A stretch of DNA of 64,000 nt from Vibrio bathopelagicus (GCF_014879975.1 NZ_CP062500.1:2418001-2482000); one strand, 5' to 3'; positions 41,941-51,898 are shown, numbered from the stretch's first letter. Program-made: numbers and translations. The notes: generated from the sequence alone by a model not told the origin.

Positions 41941-41981
41941 TAAGAAAGGCAATCATCTTCACAGGTGATTGCCTTTCTTTT
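41941..41981 (+). terminator. Terminator of the lpxR-type gene
   Basis: AGAAAGGCAATCA / TGATTGCCTTTCT (41943-41955 and 41966-41978) is a perfect 13-base stem, and T residues follow. Confidence 0.92.
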
Positions 41982-42067
41982 TAAAGGTCTCGTTACTATT
42001 TGACCCTATTTTATGTACCGTTTTTGTAATAAAATAAAAGGTATAAATTCCTCTACGAGAATAGCTC

Positions 42068-42808
42068 ATGTCTACAACTGGTCGCATTCACTCATTCGAA
42101 TCTTGTGGTACTGTCGATGGCCCTGGAATCCGCTTTATTGTGTTTCTTCAAGGCTGCTTAATGCGTTGTATGTACTGCCATAATCGCGATACATGGGATC
42201 TTCATGACGGAAAGGAAGTAACGGTCGAAGAGATCATCAACGAAGCAAAATCATACCGTCATTTCATGAAAGCATCGGGCGGTGGTATCACCTGTTCTGG
42301 TGGCGAAGCGATGCTACAACCTGAGTTTGTACGTGACTTTTTCCGCGCAGCTCAAGCTGAAGGCATTCACACTTGTCTTGATACTAATGGCTACATTCGT
42401 AAGCACACAGAAGTGGTTGATGAAGTACTAGAAGCCTCTGATCTAGTGATGCTTGATCTTAAGCACATGCGAGATGAGATTCACCACGATTTCATTGGTG
42501 TATCGAATAGACGTACTCTGGATTTTGCACGCTATCTGCATAAAATCGGTAAGAAGACTTGGATTCGTTATGTCATTGTTCCTGGCTACACGGATACGCC
42601 TGAAGATGCTCACCTTCTTGGTGAATTCATCAAAGACATGGATAACATCGAGAAAGTAGAGCTGCTTCCATACCACAAGCTTGGTGCTCATAAATGGGAA
42701 GCTCTGGGTTACGACTACCCGCTTGAAGGCACAAATCCGCCAAGCAAAGAGAAAATGGACGAGATTGTTGCTGTCCTTAGTCAGTACCATTCAAATGTAA
42801 AATACTAA
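42068..42808 (+). CDS. pflA: Pyruvate formate-lyase 1-activating enzyme
   Basis: PflA is a radical SAM enzyme that installs the glycyl radical on PflB. The 246-aa protein has the 4Fe-4S motif CLMRCMYC early, within [17 protein letters not shown]. The SAM-binding [14 protein letters not shown] and the later LDLKHMRDE and [10 protein letters not shown] segments are typical. The gene is close to but separated from pflB by lpxR, so it must be expressed from a promoter in the 41979-42067 gap or by read-through. The ribosome-binding site is weak. Confidence 0.96.
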   Translation: MSTTGRIHSFESCGTVDGPGIRFIVFLQGCLMRCMYCHNRDTWDLHDGKEVTVEEIINEAKSYRHFMKASGGGITCSGGEAMLQPEFVRDFFRAAQAEGIHTCLDTNGYIRKHTEVVDEVLEASDLVMLDLKHMRDEIHHDFIGVSNRRTLDFARYLHKIGKKTWIRYVIVPGYTDTPEDAHLLGEFIKDMDNIEKVELLPYHKLGAHKWEALGYDYPLEGTNPPSKEKMDEIVAVLSQYHSNVKY

Positions 42809-42849
42809 TACTGCTAAAGTTCGAATAAAGACGGTGCTCAACCTCTATT

Positions 42850-42884
42850 TTAAACGCCTCAATTTCGATTGGGGCGTTTTCGTT
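42850..42884 (+). terminator. Terminator of pflA
   Basis: AAACGCCTCAAT (42852-42863) pairs with ATTGGGGCGTTT (42868-42879) around TTCG, with one wobble, followed by T residues. Confidence 0.9.
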
Positions 42885-43045
42885 TATGGCTAAAATTATC
42901 CTTTCACTTTTCTTTACAACTTTTGTTTATCAATTCAAAAAATCATATTAAATCCGTGTTGAGATCATGTTTCCACTCGTAGGAATGCTGTTACTCTTAC
43001 TGCAACAAAAGAATATAACATTTAGTTTTTAGTGAGGCTCCTCCC

Positions 43046-43546
43046 ATGGAAATGACCAATGCTCAGCGTCTAATTCTATCAAATCAATATTACCTTATGT
43101 CTCAAATGGACCCTGAGAACTCAGCTAAATACCAACGTTTACAAACGGTTGTAGAGCGTGGTTACGAACTTCAAATGCGTGAACTGAACAAAGAATTTGG
43201 TTGTTTGACTGAAGCAGAATGTCGCGAAGTTATCGATATCATGGAGATGTACCATGCCATGCAAGAGTCGAACAAAATGCTAGCAGAACAAGAGCGTGCT
43301 GAAGTTGATCAACGTCGCTTACAATTCCTAGGTTTTGATATCGCTTCTGAAGCGCAAATCGTACACTACGTGCGTTTCCTTGTAGATTCAGAAGGTCTTT
43401 ACCCACAATTCGACAAAGCTGATCACCACTTCAATAGCCAAATGCCAATGCTTGAGAAGTACCGTCGCATGCTAACAACATGGCGAAACTGTCCTCGTCA
43501 GTACCACCTATGTGCGACAGAGCTATCTCAAATTTTTAGCGCTTAA
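43046..43546 (+). CDS. yfbU: YfbU family protein
   Basis: This conserved 166-aa cytoplasmic protein has no established role. It matches E. coli YfbU from the start, [18 protein letters not shown], through [16 protein letters not shown] and DIMEMYHAM to [15 protein letters not shown]. In E. coli its overexpression has been linked to toxicity, but the mechanism is unknown. It is predicted all-helical with no signal peptide. GAGG lies eight bases before the ATG. It is a single-gene unit ending at a shared terminator. Confidence 0.94.
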   Translation: MEMTNAQRLILSNQYYLMSQMDPENSAKYQRLQTVVERGYELQMRELNKEFGCLTEAECREVIDIMEMYHAMQESNKMLAEQERAEVDQRRLQFLGFDIASEAQIVHYVRFLVDSEGLYPQFDKADHHFNSQMPMLEKYRRMLTTWRNCPRQYHLCATELSQIFSA

Positions 43547-43589
43547 TACGTTAAGACATAAGCTTTAAGTTGGCTTATAACAGTTTCAA

Positions 43590-43623
43590 AAAAAGGGTTA
43601 CTCATCATGAGTAACCCTTTTTA
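43590..43623. terminator. Bidirectional terminator between yfbU and the MipA/OmpV gene
   Basis: AAAAGGGTTACTC / GAGTAACCCTTTT (43591-43603 and 43609-43621) is a perfect 13-base stem between convergent genes. Confidence 0.94.
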
Positions 43624-43654
43624 AATTCGTATATAAACAGACAAACCAAAGTAA

Positions 43655-44410
43655 TTAGAAGACGTAAGCAACACCAACATTCGCTGCCATGTTGATACCA
43701 CTTTCAAGTATCGGACTGTTTTCAATATCACCTTCAAGGTTGGTATAACGCACACCGCCCGTCACACGGATATTTGGAGTAACGTGCATATAGCCACCAA
43801 GACCAATAAAATACTGACCATCCCAGTCTGCATCGAATTCATCCAAATTGGTTCTCGCCGCTTCTGATGAACTCACCCCGTACAGGTGATTATTCAAACG
43901 TTCACTGTTATAGGCATAGCCAATAGACGGTGTAATCGCCCAACCATTACGACGGATCGGTAAACGCCATGCAGCTTCAGCATAGATACCATTGTGTCTA
44001 AATCCTAAGTCAGAGCCAGCTGTTGCTTCAAACATCCCCACTAAGGTGATCACTTGGTAGCTAATACCACCTAACACTGATGCTTTACGTTCATCCAATT
44101 TTTGGATATCGACATTGTCGGAATCACTCGGCTTCAATGTTCTCGAATCATAAACGGCTCGGAATACGATGTTTTGTGGTGAGCCAGCCGGAAGTAATCG
44201 ATAACCCGCGCTGAATCCACGCATGAAAAAGTGCTCGCCTTCATAGCCAACCATAGGGATCACCGCTCGATTTGAGGGGGTGTCTTTATAGACCGCTGGA
44301 GAATAAGAAGCTGCAACGCCAAGTGACCACTGTGAGATTCTCGCGTGTACGTTTGTCGTTACTAATATTGCGGCACCGATGACGACCGTTTTTAACCAAT
44401 TATTCTTCAC
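43655..44410 (-). CDS. MipA/OmpV family outer-membrane protein
   Basis: This outer-membrane protein is related to MipA, an MltA-interacting scaffold for murein hydrolase/synthase complexes, and to Vibrio OmpV. The 251-aa precursor has a signal peptide ending near TTNVHA. The barrel pattern includes VAASYSPAVYKD, GGISYQVI, AAWRLPIRRNGWAITPSIGY and a C-terminal GVAYVF with terminal Phe. It begins with GTG, with AGGTAG at proper spacing. The murein-complex role is a family inference. Confidence 0.86.
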   Translation of the reverse strand: MKNNWLKTVVIGAAILVTTNVHARISQWSLGVAASYSPAVYKDTPSNRAVIPMVGYEGEHFFMRGFSAGYRLLPAGSPQNIVFRAVYDSRTLKPSDSDNVDIQKLDERKASVLGGISYQVITLVGMFEATAGSDLGFRHNGIYAEAAWRLPIRRNGWAITPSIGYAYNSERLNNHLYGVSSSEAARTNLDEFDADWDGQYFIGLGGYMHVTPNIRVTGGVRYTNLEGDIENSPILESGINMAANVGVAYVF

Positions 44411-44764
44411 TTTTTCTACCTATTTTTTGAGCAATTCTTGATAACATCGCGCATTATATGGCATTCCATTCCAAAAAATCAATAAGACTCAGTGATACAT
44501 CTAATGCACACAAATCCACGGCAAGAATTGTAAAGCGTCCTAAAATCACAAAACAAACGGCTAGCTAACCTCGAATACAAAATAATTTGATTCTACTTGC
44601 CTCAAGTTGCCTATTGCTTTCGTAAGCCTATTCACACGCAAAATTGTAAATAAATACATAATTGTTAAGCAAAATTGTGGAAGCGGGTCTAATCTTAAAA
44701 TGTAGGGAGAGCCTATTTTTCAATCGCTCATCAGTTTTGACTGGTTAACAAGGGGAATGTGACT
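44411..44764. other. Divergent region upstream of yeaG
   Basis: About 350 AT-rich bases separate the MipA/OmpV gene from yeaG. In E. coli yeaG is controlled by RpoS and nitrogen limitation. I looked for a sigma-54 element (TGGCAC-N5-TTGC) and found none that convinces. Confidence 0.5.
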
Positions 44765-46699
44765 ATGAGTATTTTTGACCACTATCAATCACGTTATGAA
44801 GCAGCCAAGGAAGAAGAGCTCACATTGCAAGAGTTCTTAGGGCTGTGTAAAGACGATAAAAGTGCTTACGCCAACGCTGCTGAGCGCTTACTACTGGCCA
44901 TCGGCGAACCGGAGGTTATAGACACAGCTCAAGACCCCCATCTAAGTCGTATTTTCTCGAACCGTGTCATATCACGCTACAGCGAATTTAAAGATTTCTA
45001 TGGCATGGAAGACGCGATTGAACAGATTGTTTCTTACCTAAAACACGCAGCACAAGGCTTAGAAGAACGTAAACAGATCCTTTATCTACTTGGCCCTGTG
45101 GGCGGGGGTAAATCTTCTCTTGCTGAAAAGCTAAAAGCACTGATGCAAAAACTGCCAATCTATGTGCTGTCTGCTGATGGTGAGCGAAGCCCAGTAAATG
45201 ATCACCCTTTCTGTCTGTTCGACGTAAACGAAGATGGCGATCTTTTGAAACAAGAGTACGGAATAGAGAAGCGCTACATACGCTCTATCATGTCACCTTG
45301 GGCTGCTAAACGCCTCCATGATTTCGGTGGTGATATTTCTAAATTCAAAGTCATCAAACTACGTCCTTCGATTCTCGACCAAGTTGCGATCGCGAAGACA
45401 GAGCCGGGTGATGAAAACAACCAAGATATCTCTTCCCTTGTAGGTAAAGTCGATATTCGTAAACTTGAGCACTTCTCTCAAGACGATCCGGATGCCTACA
45501 GCTACTCTGGTGCGCTTTGTAAAGCCAACCAAGGTGTGATGGAATTTGTGGAAATGTTCAAGGCGCCAATCAAAGTCTTGCATCCACTACTCACCGCCAC
45601 GCAAGAAGGTAACTTCAACGGTACCGAAGGGCTTTCCGCGCTGCCGTTTGACGGCATGATTTTGGCTCACTCGAATGAGTCAGAATGGCAAACTTTCCGT
45701 AACAACAAGAACAACGAAGCCTTCCTTGACCGTGTCTACATTGTAAAAGTCCCATACTGTCTACGCGTTTCTGAAGAAGTGAAGATCTACCAGAAATTGC
45801 TTGAGCACAGTGAACTCTCCAATGCACCATGTTCGCCAAGTACACTCGCTCTGCTATCGCAATTCAGTATCCTTTCGAGACTGAAAGAGCCTGAAAACTC
45901 TTCTCTGTTCTCAAAAATGCGTGTTTACGATGGTGAAACCCTTAAAGACACCGATCCAAAAGCGAAGAGCTACCAAGAATACCGAGATTATGCTGGCGTT
46001 GACGAAGGTATGTCTGGGCTATCAACGCGTTTCGCCTTTAAGATTCTGTCTCGCGTATTCAACTTCGACCAAGCCGAAGTGGCAGCAAACCCGGTTCACT
46101 TGTTCTACGTTATTGAACAACAAATCGAACGTGAGCAGTTCCCTCAAGAAACCGCTGAGAAGTACCTTGAGTTCTTGAAAGGATACTTAGTACCACGTTA
46201 CGTAGAATTCATTGGTAAAGAGATTCAAACCGCTTACCTAGAGTCTTACTCTGAGTACGGTCAGAATATCTTCGACCGCTATGTCACCTACGCCGACTTC
46301 TGGATTCAAGATCAGGAGTACCGAGATCCAGAAACAGGCCAGTTGTTCGACCGCTCTTCTCTGAATGCTGAACTAGAGAAAATCGAGAAAACAGCCGGGA
46401 TCAGCAACCCTAAAGACTTCCGAAATGAGATTGTAAACTTTGTGCTTCGTGCCAAGGCGAACAATAACGGTCAAAACCCAGTTTGGACGAGCTACGAGAA
46501 ACTGCGCACTGTGATTGAGAAGAAAATGTTCTCCAATACAGAAGAGCTACTTCCTGTTATTTCGTTCAATGCTAAGACCTCAACGGATGATCAGAAAAAA
46601 CATGACGACTTCGTTGCTCGTATGATGGAAAAAGGCTACACCGAGAAACAAGTTAGACTGCTATCCGAGTGGTACCTAAGAGTTCGTAAATCCTCATAA
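44765..46699 (+). CDS. yeaG: PrkA-family serine protein kinase YeaG
   Basis: YeaG is a PrkA-type Ser/Thr kinase with an AAA+-like N-terminal ATPase, linked in E. coli to nitrogen starvation survival. The 644-aa protein is the same length as in E. coli and highly similar throughout. Walker A is GPVGGGKS at 110-117, and SADGERSPVNDHPFCLF and LAHSNESEW follow. The C-terminal part (QKKHDDFVARMMEKGYT) belongs to the kinase core. The frame can open at a GTG two codons earlier, but ATG 44765 has AGGGG eight bases upstream. It heads yeaG-yeaH-ycgB. Confidence 0.96.
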   Translation: MSIFDHYQSRYEAAKEEELTLQEFLGLCKDDKSAYANAAERLLLAIGEPEVIDTAQDPHLSRIFSNRVISRYSEFKDFYGMEDAIEQIVSYLKHAAQGLEERKQILYLLGPVGGGKSSLAEKLKALMQKLPIYVLSADGERSPVNDHPFCLFDVNEDGDLLKQEYGIEKRYIRSIMSPWAAKRLHDFGGDISKFKVIKLRPSILDQVAIAKTEPGDENNQDISSLVGKVDIRKLEHFSQDDPDAYSYSGALCKANQGVMEFVEMFKAPIKVLHPLLTATQEGNFNGTEGLSALPFDGMILAHSNESEWQTFRNNKNNEAFLDRVYIVKVPYCLRVSEEVKIYQKLLEHSELSNAPCSPSTLALLSQFSILSRLKEPENSSLFSKMRVYDGETLKDTDPKAKSYQEYRDYAGVDEGMSGLSTRFAFKILSRVFNFDQAEVAANPVHLFYVIEQQIEREQFPQETAEKYLEFLKGYLVPRYVEFIGKEIQTAYLESYSEYGQNIFDRYVTYADFWIQDQEYRDPETGQLFDRSSLNAELEKIEKTAGISNPKDFRNEIVNFVLRAKANNNGQNPVWTSYEKLRTVIEKKMFSNTEELLPVISFNAKTSTDDQKKHDDFVARMMEKGYTEKQVRLLSEWYLRVRKSS

Positions 46700-46825
46700 C
46701 CAAACTGTACTGAGCTGTTCAAGTGAGCAGCTCGTACAAACCAATAACTTTATACACTATTAAACCAATAACTCTTATACCCGAATAAAAAGTAGGATCG
46801 CGACATCAGCTGAGAGGGAGTTCTT

Positions 46826-48097
46826 ATGGCACAATTTATCGATCGGAGGCTCAATGGCAAGAATAAGAGTGCTGTAAATAGACAGCGCTTCTTAAGACGC
46901 CATAAAGAGCAAATCAAAGAATCTGTGGCCGATGCAGTCAACCGACGCTCAATCACCAATACAGAAACGGGTGAAGACGTTACTATTCCTCACAAAGACA
47001 TCAAAGAGCCTAGCTTTCATCAAGGTCAAGGTGGCATAAGAGAGCGCGTTCACCCAGGTAATGACCAGTTCATCACTGGCGACAAGATCGAACGCCCTAA
47101 AGGTGGCGGTCAAGGTGGCGGTTCAGGTCAAGGTGATGCAAGCCCTGATGGTGAAGGCCAAGACGAATTTACCTTCCAAATATCTAAAGATGAGTACCTA
47201 GACATTCTCTTTGAGGATTTGGCTCTACCTAACCTAGAAAAAAATCAGGTCAACAAAATTACGGAATGGAAGATACACCGCTCTGGTTACCAAAGTGCGG
47301 GGATTCCATCCAACATCGCGATTGTCCGCTCTCTACAACAATCTCTCGCTCGAAGAACAGCAATGACAGCGGGTAGAAAGCGTGAATTGAACGTACTGAT
47401 GGAGCAGCTCGACCAAGTTAAAATGACTGAGCCTGCACAACCCTTTGAAGAAACACGTCTAAAAGAAGAGATCGCCGAACTGCGTAAACGCATTGAGAGC
47501 GTGCCATTTATTGATACCTTCGATTTACGCTACAAAAACTATGAGAAGCGCCCTATCCCATCTAGCCAAGCGGTAATGTTCTGTCTAATGGATGTGTCGG
47601 GCTCAATGGACCAAGCAACCAAAGACATCGCTAAGCGCTTTTATGTGTTGCTCTACCTGTTCTTGAACCGTACTTATGAAAACGTCGATGTAGTATTTAT
47701 TCGTCACCATACTCAGGCTAAAGAAGTCGACGAACATGAGTTCTTCTACTCGCAAGAGACTGGCGGCACCATAGTTTCCAGTGCACTGAAATTAATGAAA
47801 GAGATTGTCGCAGACCGTTATCCTGCTAATGAGTGGAATATCTACGCTGCACAAGCTTCTGATGGAGATAACTGGGCTGATGACTCCCCTCGCTGTAAAG
47901 AGCTGCTGGTCAATACGCTATTGCCGATTTGCCAATATTACTCCTACATCGAGATTACGCGCCGTTCACACCAAACACTTTGGCACGAGTACGAGAAGCT
48001 AGAAGCGAGCTTCGATAACTTCGCCATGAAGAACATTAAAACGGTGGATGATATTTTTCCTGTGTTTAGAGAACTGTTCCAGAAAGAGACAGCGTAA
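46826..48097 (+). CDS. yeaH: YeaH/YhbH family protein (DUF444) with vWA-like domain
   Basis: This 423-aa cytoplasmic protein's partner role is unproven. The N-terminal 120 residues are basic, then Gly/Gln-rich ([13 protein letters not shown]), and probably disordered. The C-terminal half is a von Willebrand A-like domain with the metal-adhesion motif DVSGS beginning at Asp256, a later [10 protein letters not shown] threonine segment and [10 protein letters not shown]. It follows yeaG by 126 bases and precedes ycgB by 11 bases. The constant linkage suggests these proteins act with the kinase. GAGGGAG precedes the ATG. Confidence 0.93.
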   Translation: MAQFIDRRLNGKNKSAVNRQRFLRRHKEQIKESVADAVNRRSITNTETGEDVTIPHKDIKEPSFHQGQGGIRERVHPGNDQFITGDKIERPKGGGQGGGSGQGDASPDGEGQDEFTFQISKDEYLDILFEDLALPNLEKNQVNKITEWKIHRSGYQSAGIPSNIAIVRSLQQSLARRTAMTAGRKRELNVLMEQLDQVKMTEPAQPFEETRLKEEIAELRKRIESVPFIDTFDLRYKNYEKRPIPSSQAVMFCLMDVSGSMDQATKDIAKRFYVLLYLFLNRTYENVDVVFIRHHTQAKEVDEHEFFYSQETGGTIVSSALKLMKEIVADRYPANEWNIYAAQASDGDNWADDSPRCKELLVNTLLPICQYYSYIEITRRSHQTLWHEYEKLEASFDNFAMKNIKTVDDIFPVFRELFQKETA

Positions 48098-48108
48098 GGG
48101 GGCTAGCC

Positions 48109-49671
48109 ATGACAGCGAAATCAAACGTTGCAGAGAAAGACAAAGCGACACAGAAGAGAAACGACAAGATGCTGCCTGATGGTCCAGATTGGACGTTCAA
48201 CCTCTTAGAGCAATATCACGTAGAAATTAAGCGTGTGGCGCAGCATTACCGTTTAGACACTTACCCGAATCAGATTGAAGTGATTACCTCTGAGCAGATG
48301 ATGGATGCTTACTCCAGTATTGGTATGCCCATCAATTACAACCACTGGTCTTTTGGTAAGAAATTCATCCAGACAGAACAAAACTACAAACACGGACAAA
48401 TGGGCTTAGCGTACGAAATCGTGATCAATTCAGATCCGTGTATCGCTTACTTAATGGAAGAGAACACGGTCACCATGCAAGCGTTAGTAATGGCGCACGC
48501 CTGTTACGGTCATAACTCGTTCTTTAAGGGTAATTACCTGTTCCAAACTTGGACTGATGCAAGCTCGATTATCGACTACCTCTTGTTCGCAAAAAAATAC
48601 ATTACCGATTGCGAAGAAAAATACGGTGTGGCTGAAGTCGAGAAACTTCTCGATTCTTGTCATGCTCTCATGAACTACGGCGTAGACAGATACAAACGTC
48701 CAGAGAAGATTTCCATTGCGGAAGAGACGGCAAGACAAGAAGAACGTGAAGCTTATCTGCAATCTCAAGTGAATGAGCTTTGGAGAACGGTTCCTCAAAA
48801 CAAAAGCAAGGAAGAAGAAACCAAGATACGTTTCCCTAGTGAGCCTCAAGAAAACATTCTCTACTTTATTGAGAAGAACGCACCACTGCTTGAACCTTGG
48901 CAACGTGAGTGTGTTCGTATTGTTCGCAAGGTGAGCCAATACTTCTATCCTCAGAAACAAACCCAAGTAATGAATGAGGGCTGGGCAACCTTCTGGCATT
49001 ACACCATTCTTAACCATCTTTACGACGAAGGCTTGGTGAGTGATAAGTTCATCTTAGAGTTCCTACACAGTCACACCAGTGTGGTTGCTCAACCCGCCTA
49101 CAACAGCCCTTATTTCAGTGGGATAAATCCTTATGCACTTGGCTTTGCGATGTTTAGAGACATCCGACGCATCTGTGAAGAACCAACCGATGAAGATAAA
49201 GAGTGGTTCCCTGAATTAGCCGGAAGTGATTGGTTGGAAGCCGTGCACTTTGCGATGCACAACTTCAAAGATGAAAGCTTCATCAGCCAATACCTTTCTC
49301 CAAAAATCATTCGTGACTTTAAACTGTTCTCAGTACTCGACGACGACCGTAAAAATACCATTGAAGTCAGTGCGATTCACGATGACCCAGGCTATCGCCT
49401 GATTAGAGAAAAGCTCGCGGCACAATACAACCTAAGCAACCTTGAGCCGAATATTCAGGTGTTTAACGTCGATATTCGTGGTGATCGCTCAATGACACTG
49501 CAATATGTGCCTCATGACCGTATCCCGCTAGATAAAGGCTACGATGAAGTATTAAAACACCTTTATCGCTTATGGGGCTTTGATGTGATTTTGGAAGAGC
49601 TCAAAGACACAGGTCATAGAGAAATCTTGACCACCTGCCCGAAACGAAATGATTATGGAGCCAAGATTTAA
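48109..49671 (+). CDS. ycgB: SpoVR family protein YcgB
   Basis: This 520-aa protein is homologous to Bacillus SpoVR, which is needed for normal spore cortex formation; its biochemistry is unknown. Visible conserved blocks are GPDWTFNLLEQYHVEI, YEIVINSDPCIAYLMEENT, MAHACYGHNSFFKGN and NEGWATFWHYTILNHL, with several His/Glu residues that could bind metal. No membrane segments are seen. AAGGGGG lies seven bases before the ATG and only 11 bases after yeaH, so co-translation is likely. A palindrome begins at its stop codon. Confidence 0.95.
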   Translation: MTAKSNVAEKDKATQKRNDKMLPDGPDWTFNLLEQYHVEIKRVAQHYRLDTYPNQIEVITSEQMMDAYSSIGMPINYNHWSFGKKFIQTEQNYKHGQMGLAYEIVINSDPCIAYLMEENTVTMQALVMAHACYGHNSFFKGNYLFQTWTDASSIIDYLLFAKKYITDCEEKYGVAEVEKLLDSCHALMNYGVDRYKRPEKISIAEETARQEEREAYLQSQVNELWRTVPQNKSKEEETKIRFPSEPQENILYFIEKNAPLLEPWQRECVRIVRKVSQYFYPQKQTQVMNEGWATFWHYTILNHLYDEGLVSDKFILEFLHSHTSVVAQPAYNSPYFSGINPYALGFAMFRDIRRICEEPTDEDKEWFPELAGSDWLEAVHFAMHNFKDESFISQYLSPKIIRDFKLFSVLDDDRKNTIEVSAIHDDPGYRLIREKLAAQYNLSNLEPNIQVFNVDIRGDRSMTLQYVPHDRIPLDKGYDEVLKHLYRLWGFDVILEELKDTGHREILTTCPKRNDYGAKI

Positions 49672-49701
49672 TACCAATCACAGTAAGTAAGTGATTGGTA
49701 T
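49671..49701. repeat. Palindrome ATACCAATCAC at the ycgB 3' end
   Basis: ATACCAATCAC / GTGATTGGTAT (49671-49681 and 49691-49701) is a perfect 11-base inverted repeat that starts in the ycgB stop codon. No T run follows. It resembles intergenic palindromes I recall as repetitive in vibrios; only this copy is in the window. Confidence 0.6.
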
Positions 49702-49752
49702 AAAACTCCGCTCCCCCTACAACATAGTGGTCACCCGCTCGGAAGTGGAGCA

Positions 49753-49797
49753 ACAAAAAAGCGCATAAGTCGTCGACTTATGCGCTTTCCTTTTTGA
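49753..49797 (-). terminator. Terminator of sohB, probably bidirectional
   Basis: A 25-base perfect palindrome (49761-49785, half GCGCATAAGTCG) has A6 on one side and a T-rich run on the other. It lies between the convergent ycgB and sohB. Confidence 0.93.
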
Positions 49798-49822
49798 GCT
49801 TTAGCGTATTAAACAAACACTA

Positions 49823-50890
49823 TTAAACAATCGGCTTTTGGCCGCGTTCAATCAGCTTCATCAGCACACTGTCTGCAGATTTACCTGCAACACCTGCTAG
49901 CTTGTCTGACAGCTTTTTCTTTTGTACGTAGTGAATCGCTAGAACCGTCTTGTCCTTACATGCCGCTACGACTAAATCATCAGAAGTGCTGATCTCATCC
50001 ACCAGCCCAAGTTCATGCGCTTGTGTACCAAACCAGTGCTCACCCGTTGCTACTTTTTCAAGATCTAGCGCAGGTCGATGGTCACGAATGAAGTCTTTAA
50101 ACAAACCATGAGTTTCCTCTAGCTCTTCTTTAAACTTCTCGCGTGCTTTGTCACTGTTCTCACCAAACATAGTAAGCGTGCGTTTGTACTCACCCGCCGT
50201 TAGCTGTTCGAACTCAATGTCATGCTTTTTAAGCAGTTTGTTGAAGTTTGGTAGTTGAGCGATAACACCAATAGAACCAACAATAGCAAAAGGTGCAGAT
50301 ACGATTTTGTCTGCTATACATGCCATCATGTAACCGCCACTTGCTGCTACTTTGTCTACCGAGATAGTCAGAGGTAGGCCTGCCGCTTTAATACGATCAA
50401 GTTGAGAAGACGCCAAACCATAGCCGTGAACCATGCCACCGCCAGACTCAAGCTTAAGCAATACTTCATCACCTTTACGAGCCACAGCCAAAACCGCCGT
50501 TACCTCTTCACGTAGCGAAGCCACTTCTTTAGCATCAATGCTGCCATTAAAATCGAGTACGAATAAATGCGGTTCACGCTTGCTATCAAGCTCACCCTCT
50601 TTCGCTGCTTTCTTCACTTCTTTGCCACGTGATTTTACTTTTTCTTTTTCCGCTTTCTTTTCTGCTTTATCACGGGCTTTGATGAAAGCATCATCATGCA
50701 AATGGTGCTCTAGTTGTTCAATCGTCTGTTTGTGGTGCTCAGATAGGTTCGTGATTTCCAGCTCACCTTTAATTGCGCTTGATTTCCCACCCACAGATTT
50801 AGCTATCACTAAAATTGCAATGATGGCGATTACAACGGTCGCAATCTTGGCTAAAAACAAGCCGTAGTCCAACAAAAATTCCAATGTCAT
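49823..50890 (-). CDS. sohB: SohB, S49-family inner-membrane serine protease
   Basis: SohB is a signal-peptide-peptidase-like protease first found as a suppressor of degP loss. The 355-aa protein has an N-terminal membrane segment at about 10-30, a highly charged Lys/Glu linker (65-105, coiled-coil-like), then the ClpP-like fold. Key segments are LESGGGMVHGYGLASSQ, the nucleophile Ser in VDKVAASGGYMMACIAD and GSIGVIAQLPNF; a general-base Lys follows, as in SppA. TAGGGGAT precedes the ATG. It is divergent from yciK. Confidence 0.95.
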   Translation of the reverse strand: MTLEFLLDYGLFLAKIATVVIAIIAILVIAKSVGGKSSAIKGELEITNLSEHHKQTIEQLEHHLHDDAFIKARDKAEKKAEKEKVKSRGKEVKKAAKEGELDSKREPHLFVLDFNGSIDAKEVASLREEVTAVLAVARKGDEVLLKLESGGGMVHGYGLASSQLDRIKAAGLPLTISVDKVAASGGYMMACIADKIVSAPFAIVGSIGVIAQLPNFNKLLKKHDIEFEQLTAGEYKRTLTMFGENSDKAREKFKEELEETHGLFKDFIRDHRPALDLEKVATGEHWFGTQAHELGLVDEISTSDDLVVAACKDKTVLAIHYVQKKKLSDKLAGVAGKSADSVLMKLIERGQKPIV

Positions 50891-51027
50891 ATCCCCTATT
50901 GTATGAATTAGTGTATTGTAACCATCTTGTCACGATTACCAAGAATTTCTCATCATTCCTGCGGTTATCTGTGTAATTAAACATCAATGGAATGACGAAC
51001 ATAATAAAAGAAAGAAGGATAAGCACA

Positions 51028-51768
51028 GTGGATTACCCAATCTCTACAGATGCCCTCAAAGATAAAGTAATTTTGGTTACAGGTGCCGGTGCTGGCATTG
51101 GTCGCCAAGCCGCACTAAGCTTCGCTCAACATGGTGCAACTGTCATTCTGTTAGGCCGTAATGTCAAAAACCTTGAATTGATTTACGATGAAATCGAAAG
51201 CGCTGGTTACCCACAACCTGCGATTATCCCATTGGATTTAAAAGGCGCGACAAAGCAGAACTACATCGACATGGCTGAAACTATCGAATCACAATTCGGT
51301 CGTTTAGATGGTCTACTGCATAACGCAGGTGTGCTTGGCACGTTAAGTCCATTTGATCAAATCGATGAAGAAACGTTTGATGGCGTCATGCAAATCAACG
51401 TTAAAGCTGAGTTTCTAATGACTCAAGCGTTACTGCCTGTCATTAAAAAAGCGGAAGCGGGTCGTATTGTCTTTACCTCTTCAACGGTTGGTCACTCTGG
51501 CCGCGCGTTCTGGGGGACTTACGCAATTTCAAAGTTTGCAACAGAAGGCATGATGCAGATCTTAGCCGATGAACTTGAAGGTACCGATATCCGTGTTAAT
51601 GCGATTAACCCAGGCGGTACTCAAACACGCATGCGTGCAAAAGCGTACCCAGGTGAAGATGCAAACAAGCTAAAAACGCCACTCGACATCATCCCGCTGT
51701 ATCTACACTTAATGAACCCAAGTGTGACAAATATTAATGGCCAATGTATCGACGCCCAACCTAAGTAG
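51028..51768 (+). CDS. yciK: YciK family short-chain dehydrogenase/reductase
   Basis: This is an NAD(P)-dependent oxidoreductase of the classical SDR family with unknown substrate. The protein is 246 aa from a GTG start. The Rossmann motif is TGAGAGIG, the cofactor NAG is in LLHNAGVLGTL, catalytic Ser is in VFTSSTVGHSG, and the YxxxK pair is in GTYAISKFATEGMM. A frame from ATG 50992 adds 12 residues without homology. GTG at 51028 has AAGGAT at good spacing and matches the E. coli length, so it is preferred. Confidence 0.92.
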   Translation: MDYPISTDALKDKVILVTGAGAGIGRQAALSFAQHGATVILLGRNVKNLELIYDEIESAGYPQPAIIPLDLKGATKQNYIDMAETIESQFGRLDGLLHNAGVLGTLSPFDQIDEETFDGVMQINVKAEFLMTQALLPVIKKAEAGRIVFTSSTVGHSGRAFWGTYAISKFATEGMMQILADELEGTDIRVNAINPGGTQTRMRAKAYPGEDANKLKTPLDIIPLYLHLMNPSVTNINGQCIDAQPK

Positions 51769-51787
51769 TTGATATAATAACCAATAA

Positions 51788-51818
51788 CAAGAAGTCGCTT
51801 TAATAGCGGCTTTTTTTG
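51788..51818 (+). terminator. Terminator of yciK
   Basis: AAGTCGCT (51792-51799) pairs with AGCGGCTT (51805-51812), with one wobble, and a T run extends to 51817. Confidence 0.9.
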
Positions 51819-51870
51819 TATCTAAATCAACCATCTAACAGTTAGTTCACCTGATTTTCATCATTTTGCT

Positions 51871-51898
51871 TTGCATCTTTTTCATTGTTAAATATACT
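51871..51898 (+). promoter_or_regulatory. Promoter of imuA-imuB-dnaE2
   Basis: TTGCAT (51871-51876) and TATACT (51893-51898) with a 16-base spacer form a plausible sigma-70 promoter. The -10 element overlaps the LexA box. Confidence 0.7.
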
